A stretch of 64,000 nucleotides of DNA, taken from NCBI RefSeq assembly GCF_003399625.1, contig NZ_NBXA01000015.1, forward strand, positions 1-64,000. Direction: 5' to 3'. The stretch comes from Subtercola boreus. GTDB lineage: Bacteria; Actinomycetota; Actinomycetes; Actinomycetales; Microbacteriaceae. A program made the position numbers and the translations under genes. Of the stretch, positions 8,532-17,589 are shown piece after piece (the stretch's first letter is position 1; every line of letters begins with the position of its first letter). Under the pieces are notes generated by a model, which saw only the letters and a list, made by a program, of their open reading frames with translations, had not been told where the DNA came from and searched no databases.

Positions 8532-9179
8532 GTGACCGAGAGCATTCCGTCGCCGCTCCGCGATGAGCCGGACGACCAGCGGATCACGTCGAGCGAGGTC
8601 GTCTTCGACGGCAAGATCTGGGACGTGCGGCGGGAGACCTTCGTCTACAACGGCGCCGACACGGTGCGGGAGTTCGTCGACCACACGGGCGCCGTGGCGA
8701 TCGTCGCGCTCGACGAGAACGACCGGATGCTGCTCATCAAGCAGTACCGGCACCCGATCCGGGCCCGGGAGTGGGAGATCCCGGCGGGGCTGCTCGACAT
8801 CGCGGGGGAGGACTTCCTGGTGGCGGCCCAGCGCGAGCTCGCCGAGGAGGCCGACCTCGAAGCCGACCGCTGGAACGTGCTCACCGACTACGCGACGACC
8901 CCGGGTGGCAACAACGAGTTGATCCGCATCTACCTGGCCAGAGACGTGAGGCCGACCGCCGACGCGTTCGAGCGCGAAGACGAAGAGGCCGATATCGAGG
9001 TGCGCTGGGTCGACCTCGACGAGGTGGTGGATGCCGTGCTCCGCCGTGAGCTGCAGAATCCGAACCTCGTGATCGCCTCCCTCGCGCTCGCGGCGAGCCG
9101 GTCACGCGGGTGGGTCTCGCTCGGCGCGGCCGACGCCCCGTGGCCGGAGTACTCGCGACTGCACCCGATCGCCTCCTGA
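8532..9179 (+). CDS. Nudix hydrolase, ADP-ribose pyrophosphatase type
   Basis: A 215-residue hydrolase that in close relatives cleaves ADP-ribose to AMP and ribose-5-phosphate. The Nudix box is GLLDIAGEDFLVAAQRELAEE (near residues 82-105), with the one-residue-longer loop GLLDIAGE common in actinobacterial ADP-ribose pyrophosphatases. The N-terminal strand-rich part with YRHPIRAREWEIPAG is also typical. GTG 8532 has GGAAGG 6-7 bases upstream. It sits between pyrG and xerD, an order widely seen in actinobacteria. Confidence 0.9.
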   Translation: MTESIPSPLRDEPDDQRITSSEVVFDGKIWDVRRETFVYNGADTVREFVDHTGAVAIVALDENDRMLLIKQYRHPIRAREWEIPAGLLDIAGEDFLVAAQRELAEEADLEADRWNVLTDYATTPGGNNELIRIYLARDVRPTADAFEREDEEADIEVRWVDLDEVVDAVLRRELQNPNLVIASLALAASRSRGWVSLGAADAPWPEYSRLHPIAS

Positions 9180-9196
9180 CGGCTGGGCGGCTGCCG

Positions 9197-10123
9197 GTGT
9201 CGGCGATCGACGACGTGATCGACGGGTACCTCCGGCACGTCACGATCGAGCGGGGGCTCTCGGCCAACACGCTGGCCGCCTACCGGCGCGACCTCGGGCG
9301 GTATGCGGCGTGGTTGGCGGCCGCGGGCATCCAGAGCCCGCAGGCGGTCGGGGAGGCGCACATCGCTGCCTTCACGCGGCAGTTGCAGACGCTTCCCGAG
9401 GCGGGGGTCGCCACGAAACCGCTGGCCGCGACATCCGTGGCCCGCATCGTGTCGTCTGTGAGGGGCCTCCACCGGTTCCTGGCCGAGGAGGGCGAGACGC
9501 CGACGGATGCCGCGCGGGAGGTCAAGCCGCCGAAGCTCGGTCTTCGGCTGCCGAAGGCGATCACGATCGCCCAGATGACGACGCTGCTCGAGGCGACGGC
9601 GGGGGACGATCCGCTCGCCCTGCGCGACAGGGCGCTGCTGGAAGTGCTGTATGCAACGGGTGCCCGGGTCTCGGAGATCGTGGCGCTGAACGTCGACGAT
9701 GTGGGGAGCGACGACGATTTCGTGCGGGTGGTCGGCAAGGGCAGCAAGCAGCGGGTGGTGCCGGTGGGGAGCTTTGCGCGGGCAGCGCTGGATGCGTACC
9801 TGGTGCGGGTGCGGCCGCTGTTCTCCGCCCGCGGACGGGCGACCCCCGCCCTGTTCCTGGGGCTGCGGGGCGATCGGCTGAGTCGGCAGGGCGCGTGGCT
9901 TGTCATCCAAGCGGCAGCGAAGCGCGCGGGGCTCGAGACGCACATCTCCCCTCACACGTTCCGGCATTCGTTCGCGACACACCTGATCACGGGTGGGGCA
10001 GATGTGCGGGTCGTGCAGGATCTCCTCGGGCACGCGTCGGTGACGACGACGCAGATCTACACGCAGGTGACCGCCGACACGCTGAGGGACATGTACCAGA
10101 CGGCGCATCCGCGGGCCAGGTGA
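9197..10123 (+). CDS. xerD: Tyrosine recombinase XerD
   Basis: A 308-residue site-specific recombinase that resolves chromosome dimers at dif together with XerC. The N-terminal SAM-like core-binding domain (about 1-95) is followed by the catalytic domain with R157 (TGARVSE), K in GKGSKQRVVPVG, H253-x-x-R256 (HTFRHSFATHL), the H of LLGHASVTTTQIY, and nucleophile Y288. GTG 9197 gives the usual length. A start at 9110 would add 29 residues overlapping the Nudix gene. The neighbours parA, scpA and scpB make this chromosomal XerD rather than a phage integrase. Confidence 0.93.
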   Translation: MSAIDDVIDGYLRHVTIERGLSANTLAAYRRDLGRYAAWLAAAGIQSPQAVGEAHIAAFTRQLQTLPEAGVATKPLAATSVARIVSSVRGLHRFLAEEGETPTDAAREVKPPKLGLRLPKAITIAQMTTLLEATAGDDPLALRDRALLEVLYATGARVSEIVALNVDDVGSDDDFVRVVGKGSKQRVVPVGSFARAALDAYLVRVRPLFSARGRATPALFLGLRGDRLSRQGAWLVIQAAAKRAGLETHISPHTFRHSFATHLITGGADVRVVQDLLGHASVTTTQIYTQVTADTLRDMYQTAHPRAR

Positions 10124-10180
10124 CGCCTCACATTCGGGCGGGGGTCGGCGCGGTTCGCCGGGTGTAGCGGTGTGCGCGGG

Positions 10181-10186
10181 TAGAAT
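10181..10186 (+). promoter_or_regulatory. putative -10 box upstream of the ParA-like gene
   Basis: TAGAAT in the 110-base gap after xerD, 48 bases before the GTG at 10234. It would give a leader of about 40 nt containing GTGAGGAG, a good ribosome site, before the start. Confidence 0.4.
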
Positions 10187-10233
10187 CGTGGCACCGCCCT
10201 GGGAGAGGTCGGGGTACGTGAGGAGCACCGCCT

Positions 10234-11142
10234 GTGACGGCCAAGAAGAACGCCAGTGCACCCATGGAACACGGTGCCTCTGAGCTTCCGGGCCTCGAGG
10301 CGCCCGTTCTCGGCCCGACCGGCCGCCCGAAGCGGGTGTTCCCGCAGCCCGCGCCGCTGAAGAGCCACGGGCCCGCGCGGATCATCTCCCTCTGCAACCA
10401 GAAGGGCGGCGTCGGCAAGACCACGACCACCGTCAACCTCGGGGCGACGCTGGCGGATGACGGGCGACGCGTTCTCGCGATCGACTTCGATCCGCAGGGC
10501 GCTCTCTCGGCCGGGCTCGGCGTCGACACGCACGACAGCCTCACCATCTACGACCTGCTGCTCGGCACCGAGAAGGATCCGCGCAAGGTCATCCGGTCGA
10601 CGAGTGTTCCGAACTTCGACATCATCCCCGCGAACATCGACCTGTCGGCCGCCGAGGTGCACCTCATCAGCGAGGTGGCCCGGGAGACGATCCTCGCCCG
10701 GGTGCTTCGGAAGGTCAGCGACGACTACGACGTCATCCTCATCGACTGCCAGCCCTCGCTCGGCCTGCTCACGGTGAACGCGCTGACCGCGAGCCACGGC
10801 GTGCTGATCCCTCTCGAATGCGAGTTCTTCGCGCTTCGCGGTGTCGCCCTGCTCGTCGAGACGATCGAGAAGGTGAAGGACAGGCTGAACCCTGCCATCA
10901 AGCTCGACGGCATCCTCGCGACGATGTACGACTCGCGCACCCTCCACTCGCGGGAGGTCATGCAGCGCGTGGTCGACGCGTTCGGGCCCGAGGTGCTCGA
11001 GACGGTGATCGGGCGAACGATCAAGTTCCCTGACGCGAGCGTCTCCGGTACCCCGATCACCCAGTTCGCCCCCGATCATCCGGCGGCGACTGCGTACCGC
11101 CAGCTGGCCCGAGAACTGGTCTTCCGTGGCGCGGTCGCCTAG
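10234..11142 (+). CDS. ParA/Soj family ATPase (chromosomal orphan next to scpAB)
   Basis: A 302-residue deviant Walker A ATPase. After a 45-residue variable N-terminus comes the motif NQKGGVGKTTTTVNL (K57 and K62 included). Walker A' DFDPQGALSAGL and Walker B VILIDCQPSLGLLT follow. No parB or centromere-like repeats lie next to it. Its position between xerD and scpA is conserved in actinobacteria. It probably helps chromosome organisation or segregation rather than plasmid partition. The end overlaps scpA by 17 bases. Confidence 0.88.
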   Translation: MTAKKNASAPMEHGASELPGLEAPVLGPTGRPKRVFPQPAPLKSHGPARIISLCNQKGGVGKTTTTVNLGATLADDGRRVLAIDFDPQGALSAGLGVDTHDSLTIYDLLLGTEKDPRKVIRSTSVPNFDIIPANIDLSAAEVHLISEVARETILARVLRKVSDDYDVILIDCQPSLGLLTVNALTASHGVLIPLECEFFALRGVALLVETIEKVKDRLNPAIKLDGILATMYDSRTLHSREVMQRVVDAFGPEVLETVIGRTIKFPDASVSGTPITQFAPDHPAATAYRQLARELVFRGAVA

Positions 11143-11971
11143 GGCCGCACTGGTTGCTGAGCGTGGGGCCCCGGATGTGGCGGCCGCCGCTCCCGGGTTC
11201 TCGCTGACTCTGTCGAACTTCGAGGGCCCGTTCGATCTGTTGCTGTCGCTGATCTCGAAGCACGAGGTCGACATCACCGAGATCGCCCTGAGCGCGGTGA
11301 CCGACGAGTTCCTGGGCTACCTGAGAAACCTCGACTCCGAGGAGGAGCTGGAGCGGGCATCCGAGTTCCTCGTCGTGGCGGCGACGCTGCTCGACCTGAA
11401 GATCGTCGGGCTGCTGCCGCAGGGCGAGCTTGTGGACGCCGAGGATGTGGCGCTGCTCGAGGCGCGCGACCTGCTGTTCGCCAGGCTTCTGCAGTACCGG
11501 GCGTTCAAGCAGGTGTCGTTGTGGTTCGCCTCCCACTTCGACGACGAAGGTCGCCGGCATGCGCGCGTTGTGCGACTGGAGGAGAAGTTCCGGCAGCAGA
11601 CGCCCGAACTGGTGTGGTCGCTCAGCCCCGACGACTTCGCGGCGCTGGCCGTGCTGGCGCTGACGCCGCGCGAAGTTCCGGTCGTCGGGCTCGAGCATCT
11701 GCACGCACCCCTGGTGAGCATCCGGGAGCAGGCGGCGCATGTTGTGGCGACGCTCCGGTCGGGCGAGACCGTGTCGTTCCGGCGGCTGATAGAGGGGATC
11801 CTCGAGAAGGGGATCGTGGTGGCGCGGTTCCTCGCGGTGCTGGAGCTCTACCGGCACGCGGCGATCGCGTTCGAGCAGCTCGAACCGTTGGGCGAGCTGA
11901 CGATCCGCTGGACGGCCGAGCACTGGTCGGAAGAGAATCTCTCGAATCTGGGGGCCGACTATGACAACTGA
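11126..11971 (+). CDS. scpA: Segregation and condensation protein A
   Basis: A 281-residue kleisin that bridges the SMC heads together with ScpB. The N-terminal motif FSLTLSNFEGPFDLLLSLISKHEVDITEI is the ScpA signature. The C-terminal winged helix ends in LGELTIRW. Start GTG 11126 overlaps the ParA-like gene; GTG 11177 is a possible later start. The end overlaps scpB by 11 bases, consistent with coupled synthesis of the two subunits. Confidence 0.94.
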   Translation: MARSPRAALVAERGAPDVAAAAPGFSLTLSNFEGPFDLLLSLISKHEVDITEIALSAVTDEFLGYLRNLDSEEELERASEFLVVAATLLDLKIVGLLPQGELVDAEDVALLEARDLLFARLLQYRAFKQVSLWFASHFDDEGRRHARVVRLEEKFRQQTPELVWSLSPDDFAALAVLALTPREVPVVGLEHLHAPLVSIREQAAHVVATLRSGETVSFRRLIEGILEKGIVVARFLAVLELYRHAAIAFEQLEPLGELTIRWTAEHWSEENLSNLGADYDN

Positions 11972-12581
11972 GACTGTGGCAGCTGAGACTGTGTCGCCGC
12001 CCCGCGAGCAGGCTCCGGATGATCATCCGATCGACCTCGAACGGGCGCTTGAAGCGATCCTGACGGTCGCCGACGAGCCGCAGAGCCTGATGACCCTGGC
12101 GACGGCGCTCGCGAGGCCCGTTGCAGCGGTGCGGCAGAGCATCGAACGGCTGGTCGCCGACTACGACGGCGAGAACGGCGGAGTGCGGCGGGGATTCGAG
12201 CTGCGCGAAGTGGCGGGCGGCTGGCGACTGTACGTGCGGAGCGAGTACGACCGGGTCGTTCGCGACTTCGTGGTGACCGAGAACCCGTCCAGGCTCTCCC
12301 AGGCCGCACTGGAGACGCTCTCGGTGATCGCCTACAAGCAGCCCATCACGAGAAGCGCGATCGCGTCGATCCGGGCGGTGAACGTGGATTCGGTCGTGCG
12401 CACCCTGCTCGGCCGCGGCCTCATCACCGAGGTCTCGACCGACGGCGAGACGGGCGCCATTTACTATGGAACGACAGACGTGCTCCTGACCCAGCTCGGT
12501 ATCAACTCGCTTGACGAGCTCCCCAAGATCTCACCACTCCTCGCCGATGGTGCGGAAGGTTTCGATGACCAGTTCCAGTGA
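11961..12581 (+). CDS. scpB: Segregation and condensation protein B
   Basis: A 206-residue partner of ScpA and SMC. The tandem winged-helix fold is recognisable from ALEAILTVADEPQSL near residue 29 and from the family hallmark SQAALETLSVIAYKQPITRSAIASIRAV near residue 115, followed by LLGRGLITE. ATG 11961 lies inside the scpA end. The last 17 bases overlap rluB. Confidence 0.94.
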   Translation: MTTETVAAETVSPPREQAPDDHPIDLERALEAILTVADEPQSLMTLATALARPVAAVRQSIERLVADYDGENGGVRRGFELREVAGGWRLYVRSEYDRVVRDFVVTENPSRLSQAALETLSVIAYKQPITRSAIASIRAVNVDSVVRTLLGRGLITEVSTDGETGAIYYGTTDVLLTQLGINSLDELPKISPLLADGAEGFDDQFQ

Positions 12582-13407
12582 AGACGAACGCCCGGCTCCC
12601 GAGGGTGTGCGCCTCCAGAAGGTTCTGGCGGCAGCCGGCGTTGCGTCCCGTCGCGTGTCGGAAGAGCTGATCACTGCCGGCCGGGTGCGCGTGAACGGCG
12701 AAGTCGTTCGGGAACTCGGGCGCCGGATCGACCCCGACACCGACAAGGTCGCCGTCGACAACACGGCCGTGCAGCTCGACACGACCAAGCGCTATGTGCT
12801 GCTGAACAAGCCGGTGGGCATCGTCTCGTCGCTCGCCGACCAGCACGGCAGGCCCGACCTCTCACGCTTCACCTCGCAGTACGAGGAGCGGCTCTTCAAC
12901 GTGGGCCGGCTCGACGCCGAGACGAGCGGCCTGCTCATCCTGACCAACGACGGCGAACTCGCGCATGTTCTGGCGCACCCGTCGTTCGGGGTGCTGAAGA
13001 CGTACATCGCGCAGGTCGAGGGGCGCGTGGCTCCGCAGACGATCGCGAAGCTGACCAAGGGCGTCGAACTCGACGACGGGCCGATCGTGGCCGACAAGGC
13101 ACGCCTGCTCGACTCGTCGAACTCCTCCAGCCTCGTGGAGGTGACACTGCACTCCGGCCGCAACCGCATCGTGCGCCGGATGCTCGAGGAGGTCGGTCAC
13201 CCGGTCATCGAACTCGTGCGGCGGCAGTTCGGCCCATTGCATCTCGGGTCGCTGAAGGCCGGGGAGCTGCGGGACCTCACGCGCGAGGAGCTCGGGGCAC
13301 TGCTGACGCTGTCGCGTGAGGCGAAGGCCGGGCCGGAGGCGGGCGCTTCGGGTTCTGCCGGCGCGGCAGGCGCTGCAGGCTCGAAGGGTGCAGCCGATCG
13401 TGGTTGA
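12565..13407 (+). CDS. rluB: RluB-type 23S rRNA pseudouridine synthase
   Basis: A 280-residue enzyme of the RsuA/RluB/E/F family, expected to make pseudouridine in the peptidyl-transferase region of 23S rRNA. An S4 domain (VRLQKVLAAAGVASRRVSEELI) leads into the catalytic domain with D117 in VGRLDAETSGLLILTNDGEL. The later motif GRNRIVRRMLEEVGHPV is also present. ATG 12565 has GGAAGG 5 bases upstream; a longer frame from 12511 lies inside scpB. The Ala/Gly-rich tail of about 25 residues is low-complexity. The scpA-scpB-rluB order is standard. Confidence 0.92.
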   Translation: MTSSSEDERPAPEGVRLQKVLAAAGVASRRVSEELITAGRVRVNGEVVRELGRRIDPDTDKVAVDNTAVQLDTTKRYVLLNKPVGIVSSLADQHGRPDLSRFTSQYEERLFNVGRLDAETSGLLILTNDGELAHVLAHPSFGVLKTYIAQVEGRVAPQTIAKLTKGVELDDGPIVADKARLLDSSNSSSLVEVTLHSGRNRIVRRMLEEVGHPVIELVRRQFGPLHLGSLKAGELRDLTREELGALLTLSREAKAGPEAGASGSAGAAGAAGSKGAADRG

Positions 13408-14482
13408 GAGCCGGCTCACCGGCTCCGTGCGTGTCGTCGGCGCAGGGCTCCTCGGCACCAGCATCGGTCTCGGCCTCCGCGCCCGCGGCGTCGACGTGAT
13501 CGTGGCCGATGCGTCTCCCACCCACGTGAGCATCGCGGTCGACTATGGCGCGGGTCGCCCCGCGGCTCCGGATGATCGTCCCGCCCTCATCGTCGTGTGT
13601 GTTCCGCCCGATGTCACCGCGCACGTCGTCGCGGCCGAACTCGAAGCCTTCCCGCACGCGACGGTCACGGATGTCGCGAGCGTGAAGCTCAGCGTGCTGC
13701 ATGAACTCCGGGCATCCGGAGCCGACGTCTCGCGCTACATCGGCACCCATCCGATGGCCGGCCGCGAGCGGGGCGGGCCCCTGCAGGGGCGTGCCGACCT
13801 CTTTCTCGGGCGGCCCTGGGTCGTGGCCGCGCACGATGGCATCTCCTACCAGCGGGGCGGGGTCATCGACGACCTCATCCTCGATCTCGGTGCCACGCTC
13901 ATCGAGATGACGCCGGAGGCCCACGATGCGGGCGTCGCGCTGGTGTCGCACGTTCCGCAGGTGGTGTCGACGCTCATGGCGAGGCGGTTGGCCGACGCTC
14001 CTTCTGCTGCAGTGAACCTCGCGGGGCAGGGGCTTCGCGACGTGACCAGGGTTGCGGCGAGCGATCCGGGGCTCTGGGTGCAGATCCTGGGGGCGAATGC
14101 CGGGCCTGTGGTGGGCATCCTGAAGTCGTTCCGGTCGGATCTCGACCGTGTGATCGAGACGCTCGATGCGCCTGAAGCCGTGGGTGCGAGGCGCCGGCTC
14201 GCCGAGGAGCTGCTCGGTGGCAACGTGGGGGTGGCGCGCATCCCGGGCAAACACGGGCAGGACCGTCGGTTTGCGCAGCTGGTGGTGATGGTGGACGACC
14301 GGCCCGGCGAGCTCGCCCGGCTGGTGTCCGACATCGGTGAGGCCGGCGTGAACCTCGAAGACCTCCGGTTGGAGCATTCGCCGGGCGCACAGATCGGACT
14401 CGCGGAGATCGCCGTGGTGCCCGAGGCTGTGGCGGGGCTGACAGAGTGGCTCGGCGGACGCGGCTGGCGGATCGCCGGATGA
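13388..14482 (+). CDS. tyrA: Prephenate dehydrogenase with C-terminal ACT domain
   Basis: A 364-residue NAD(P)-dependent enzyme that oxidises prephenate to 4-hydroxyphenylpyruvate in tyrosine synthesis. The Rossmann motif [15 protein letters not shown] is near residue 15. The substrate-region motif [14 protein letters not shown] follows, then the helical dimerisation domain ([12 protein letters not shown]). The last 75 residues form an ACT domain ([24 protein letters not shown]), which suggests allosteric control by tyrosine. The start could be GTG 13388 or GTG 13400. It overlaps rluB by about 20 bases, and its stop overlaps the cmk ATG (ATGA). Confidence 0.92.
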   Translation: MQPIVVESRLTGSVRVVGAGLLGTSIGLGLRARGVDVIVADASPTHVSIAVDYGAGRPAAPDDRPALIVVCVPPDVTAHVVAAELEAFPHATVTDVASVKLSVLHELRASGADVSRYIGTHPMAGRERGGPLQGRADLFLGRPWVVAAHDGISYQRGGVIDDLILDLGATLIEMTPEAHDAGVALVSHVPQVVSTLMARRLADAPSAAVNLAGQGLRDVTRVAASDPGLWVQILGANAGPVVGILKSFRSDLDRVIETLDAPEAVGARRRLAEELLGGNVGVARIPGKHGQDRRFAQLVVMVDDRPGELARLVSDIGEAGVNLEDLRLEHSPGAQIGLAEIAVVPEAVAGLTEWLGGRGWRIAG

Positions 14483-15246
14483 CGGATTCAGATGAGGACA
14501 ACGGACAGGTGCGCGGCATGACGGAACGAGACACCTGGGACGGGCATCCGGGAACCCCCGTCGTCGTCGCGATCGACGGCCCGGCCGGCAGCGGCAAGTC
14601 GAGCGTCAGCAAGGCCGCCGCGCGAGAGCTCGGCTTCGCCTACCTCGACACCGGGGCCGCCTACCGGGCACTCGCATGGATGCTGCTCGACCGCGGCCTC
14701 GACGCCGAGAACCCCGAGGTCGTCGTCGCGTCGCTGCCCGAGTTCGAATTCGCCATCGGCACCGACCCCGACGACTACTTCGTGAAGGTCGGGCCCGATG
14801 ATGTGACGATCGCGATCCGAGAGCCGTGGGTGACGAGCGAAGTGCGGCTCGTGGCGAGGCTGCCAGAGGTGCGTTCGTTCCTCACCGCGCTGTTCAGGAG
14901 CACCATCGCGGCGACATCCCGGCCCGGCATCGTCGTCGAGGGGCGGGACATCACAACGGTCGTCGCACCAGACGCCACAAGCCGGATCCTGCTCACCGCC
15001 TCGGAAGACGCTAGAATGAAGAGGCGTTCAGCAGAAATTGTCGGATCGACAGCCGCCGTTGTCGGCGAACAGCTGAGATCTCGTGACCGGGCTGACTCCC
15101 GGGTCGTCGACTTCATGAATGCCGCAGACGGGGTCACCACCGTCGATTCAACCGAACTCGACTTCGGCCAGACCGTGCAAGCGGTGGTTGCAGTTGTCAC
15201 TCTTGCACGAACGAAGGCTTCAGATGGTCAATATACACAGCGCTGA
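14479..15246 (+). CDS. cmk: Cytidylate kinase
   Basis: A 255-residue kinase that converts (d)CMP to (d)CDP. The P-loop GPAGSGKSS begins at residue 34 and LDTGAAYRA is the CMP-site motif. The long NMP-binding insert typical of bacterial CMP kinases is present, as is [15 protein letters not shown]. The R-rich lid is [28 protein letters not shown] 14479 overlaps the tyrA stop; a second ATG at 14518 would still leave the P-loop whole. It is directly upstream of der, as in most actinobacteria. Confidence 0.94.
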   Translation: MTDSDEDNGQVRGMTERDTWDGHPGTPVVVAIDGPAGSGKSSVSKAAARELGFAYLDTGAAYRALAWMLLDRGLDAENPEVVVASLPEFEFAIGTDPDDYFVKVGPDDVTIAIREPWVTSEVRLVARLPEVRSFLTALFRSTIAATSRPGIVVEGRDITTVVAPDATSRILLTASEDARMKRRSAEIVGSTAAVVGEQLRSRDRADSRVVDFMNAADGVTTVDSTELDFGQTVQAVVAVVTLARTKASDGQYTQR

Positions 15247-16762
15247 CAAAGACACCGACGGCGAGTACGACGAGTACCCCCAGGTCTCGAACGCGATCGT
15301 CGAGCGTCTCAGCGACCTCGACGAAGACCTCGTCACGAGGCGTGCGGATGCCCTGCGGAGCGGCCTCGCCGACTACGACCTCGGCGACGAGGATCTCGCG
15401 ATCCTGCAGGCCGCCAGCGATGACCCCGATGCGATCACCTACCTGCCGGCCCTGCCGGTGCTGGCGATCGTCGGCCGCCCGAACGTCGGCAAGTCGGCTC
15501 TCGTCAACCGCATCATCGGCCGCCGCGAGGCTGTCGTCGAAGACACCCCCGGCGTGACCCGCGACCGAGTGAACTACAAGGCTGAGTGGGCCGGCCGCCA
15601 CTTCACCATCGTCGACACCGGCGGCTGGGAGCCGGATGCCCGCGGCATCGACGCCTCGGTCGCCGCCCAGGCCGAGATCGCCATCGACCTCGCCGACGCC
15701 GTGCTCTTCGTCGTCGACGCGAATGTCGGCCCGACCGCGACCGACGAGCACGTCGTGCGCATGCTCCGAAAGACCAAGCGCCCCGTGTTCGTGGCGGCGA
15801 ACAAGATCGACGACGTGCGCCAGGAGCCGAACGCGGCCTCCCTCTGGTCGCTCGGCCTCGGCAACCCGTACCCCGTCTCCGCGCTCCACGGCCGCGGCGT
15901 CGCCGACATGCTCGACCAGATCATGAAGGTGCTCCCCGAAGTCTCGGCCGTCGCCAAGCAGGAGGTGGGCGGCCCCCGCCGTGTCGCCATCCTCGGCCGG
16001 CCGAACACCGGCAAGTCGTCGCTGCTCAATCGCGCCGCGGGCGAGGAACGTGTCGTCGTGAACGAACTCGCGGGCACCACCCGCGACCCCGTCGACGAGC
16101 AGGTCGAGATCGCGGGCAAGATCTGGCGCTTCGTCGACACCGCGGGCATCCGCCGCCGGGTGCACCTGCAGCAGGGCGCCGACTTCTACGCGTCGCTCCG
16201 CACATCGGCCGCGCTCGAGAAGGCCGAGGTCGCGGTCGTCATGATCGACGTGTCGCAGCCGATCAGCGAGCAGGATGTCCGCATCATCGACCTCGTGCTC
16301 GAATCCGGTCGCGCGCTGGTGCTCGCCTTCAACAAGTGGGACCTGCTCGACGACGAACGCCGTCGCTACCTCGAGCGCGAGATCGAACAGGATCTCGCCC
16401 ACGTGTCGTGGGCGCCGCGCGTGAACATCTCGGCGAAGACCGGGCGTCACATGGAGAAGCTGGTTCCGGCCCTCGAGCTGGCGCTCGAGTCGTGGGACAC
16501 CCGGATTCCGACCGGAAAGTTCAACGCGTTCCTCGCCGAGCTCACGGCCGAGCATCCTCACCCCGTTCGCGGAGGCAAGCAGCCGCGCATCCTGTTCGGC
16601 ACGCAGGCGTCTTCGCGGCCGCCGACCTTCGTGCTGTTCACGACCGGGTTCCTCGACCCGGGCTACCGCCGCTACATCACCCGACGCCTCCGCGAGATCT
16701 GGGGCTTCGAGGGCAGCCCCGTCAACGTGAACATGCGGGTGCGCGAGAAGCGCAAGCGCTGA
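15224..16762 (+). CDS. der: GTPase Der (EngA), ribosome assembly
   Basis: A 512-residue double GTPase needed for 50S subunit assembly. The first G domain has GRPNVGKS at residues 84-91 and DTGGW. The second has GRPNTGKS at residues 258-265, DTAGIRRR and NKWD. The C-terminal KH-like domain ends in [31 protein letters not shown]-like basic residues. The N-terminal extension of about 75 acidic residues before G1 is longer than in E. coli Der but common in actinobacteria. ATG 15224 has GAAGG 6 bases upstream. It overlaps cmk by 23 bases. Confidence 0.96.
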   Translation: MVNIHSADKDTDGEYDEYPQVSNAIVERLSDLDEDLVTRRADALRSGLADYDLGDEDLAILQAASDDPDAITYLPALPVLAIVGRPNVGKSALVNRIIGRREAVVEDTPGVTRDRVNYKAEWAGRHFTIVDTGGWEPDARGIDASVAAQAEIAIDLADAVLFVVDANVGPTATDEHVVRMLRKTKRPVFVAANKIDDVRQEPNAASLWSLGLGNPYPVSALHGRGVADMLDQIMKVLPEVSAVAKQEVGGPRRVAILGRPNTGKSSLLNRAAGEERVVVNELAGTTRDPVDEQVEIAGKIWRFVDTAGIRRRVHLQQGADFYASLRTSAALEKAEVAVVMIDVSQPISEQDVRIIDLVLESGRALVLAFNKWDLLDDERRRYLEREIEQDLAHVSWAPRVNISAKTGRHMEKLVPALELALESWDTRIPTGKFNAFLAELTAEHPHPVRGGKQPRILFGTQASSRPPTFVLFTTGFLDPGYRRYITRRLREIWGFEGSPVNVNMRVREKRKR

Positions 16763-16801
16763 CGCGCCCCTCCGCCCACTCGATTGGCGTTTCGGGGTTG
16801 G

Positions 16802-16807
16802 TAGGGT
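16802..16807 (+). promoter_or_regulatory. putative -10 box for the MOSC gene
   Basis: TAGGGT, 24 bases before GTG 16832. The transcript would carry GGAGG at 16822-16826, an ordinary ribosome site. Confidence 0.35.
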
Positions 16808-16831
16808 GGCCGGGAGAGGTCGGAGGCTTTT

Positions 16832-17392
16832 GTGGGTGTGTTGGTGGCGGCGTGCGTGGTGCAGGGGTTGCGGGCCGATGCGGGCAGCGTCGGGGTGACC
16901 GCGATCGACAAGCGGGCGGTCGACGGGCCCGTGAAGGTGCGCCCGCTCGGGCTCCATGCCGATGTGCAAGCCAGCCGCAAGCACCACGGGGGGCTCGACA
17001 AGGCGTTGTACGTGTACTCGGCCGAGGACGCCGCGTACTGGGAATCCCAGCTCGGTCGGCCGCTGTCACCGGGCTGGTTCGGCGAGAACCTCCGCGTATC
17101 CGGGATCGACGTGTCGGGCGCACGGCTCGGCGAACGCTGGCGCATCGGCGCCACCGTCGTCGTGGAGGTCACAACACCACGAACCCCCTGCCAGACGTTC
17201 GCCCGCTGGGTCGGGGGAGCGGATGAACGGGGTTGGGTGAAGCGGTTCGCTGCGGCCGCACGCCCAGGCGCGTACCTGCGCGTGGTGGCATCGGGCACGA
17301 TCGAAGCTGGCGACGAGATCGAGGTCGTCTCGGTTCCCGAGGACGCCCCGACCATCGTGCAGGTGTTCACGGGCGAAGCCGCGCTGGTCTGA
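16832..17392 (+). CDS. MOSC domain protein
   Basis: A 186-residue protein of the MOSC (MoCo sulfurase C-terminal) family, related to YiiM. The motif HHGGLDKALYVYSAEDAAYW (near residue 50), the GWFGENL motif and the conserved cysteine C120 in TPRTPCQTFARW are all present. Family members bind or transfer sulfur and act in detoxification of N-hydroxylated compounds; the substrate here is unknown. GTG 16832 has GGAGG 5 bases upstream. It is a single gene after der. Confidence 0.85.
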   Translation: MGVLVAACVVQGLRADAGSVGVTAIDKRAVDGPVKVRPLGLHADVQASRKHHGGLDKALYVYSAEDAAYWESQLGRPLSPGWFGENLRVSGIDVSGARLGERWRIGATVVVEVTTPRTPCQTFARWVGGADERGWVKRFAAAARPGAYLRVVASGTIEAGDEIEVVSVPEDAPTIVQVFTGEAALV

Positions 17393-17424
17393 CACACCGG
17401 TTCGCGGGTGCCGCGCGGGTGGGC

Positions 17425-17430
17425 TAATAT
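17425..17430 (+). promoter_or_regulatory. -10 box of tRNA-Pro
   Basis: TAATAT, 22 bases before the mature tRNA. A weak -35 (TTCGCG at 17401-17406) lies 18 bases upstream. Confidence 0.5.
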
Positions 17431-17452
17431 GGACAAGTTGTCATCCCACCCA

Positions 17453-17526
17453 CGGGCTGTAGCGCAGCTTGGTAGCGCACCTGACTGGGGGTCAGGGGGT
17501 CGCAGGTTCAAATCCTGTCAGCCCGA
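17453..17526 (+). tRNA. tRNA-Pro, anticodon GGG
   Basis: A 74-nt cloverleaf: acceptor stem CGGGCTG/CAGCCCG, D-loop AGCTTGGTAGC, anticodon stem CCTGA/TCAGG with loop CTGGGGG (anticodon GGG at 17487-17489), and T-arm GCAGGTTCAAATCCTGT. The 3' CCA is not encoded. No integrase gene or obvious direct repeat of the 3' end flanks it, so it is not visibly used as an attachment site here. Confidence 0.95.
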
Positions 17527-17534
17527 CATCACGA

Positions 17535-17566
17535 AAAGGGTCGCCCTCCGGGGCGGCCCTTTCCTC
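17535..17566 (+). terminator. terminator after tRNA-Pro
   Basis: Stem AGGGTCGCCC / GGGCGGCCCT (one G-U pair) with a TCCG loop, followed by TTCCTCCTT. Confidence 0.75.
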
Positions 17567-17589
17567 CTTCCCGGGCTGGGAGGATGGGG

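Noticed and set aside
9197-10123. phage or element integrase
   Set aside because: It is XerD by length, motifs and location beside scpAB. No phage or att site is seen.
10234-11142. plasmid partition ParA
   Set aside because: No parB or centromere repeats; conserved chromosomal position between xerD and scpA.
15586-17226. 546-codon + frame overlapping der and the MOSC gene
   Set aside because: Arg/Gly/Ala-rich off-frame reading across two real genes; no motif.
17453-17526. tRNA-Pro as an integration site
   Set aside because: No integrase gene follows, and no direct repeat of the tRNA 3' end was noticed downstream.
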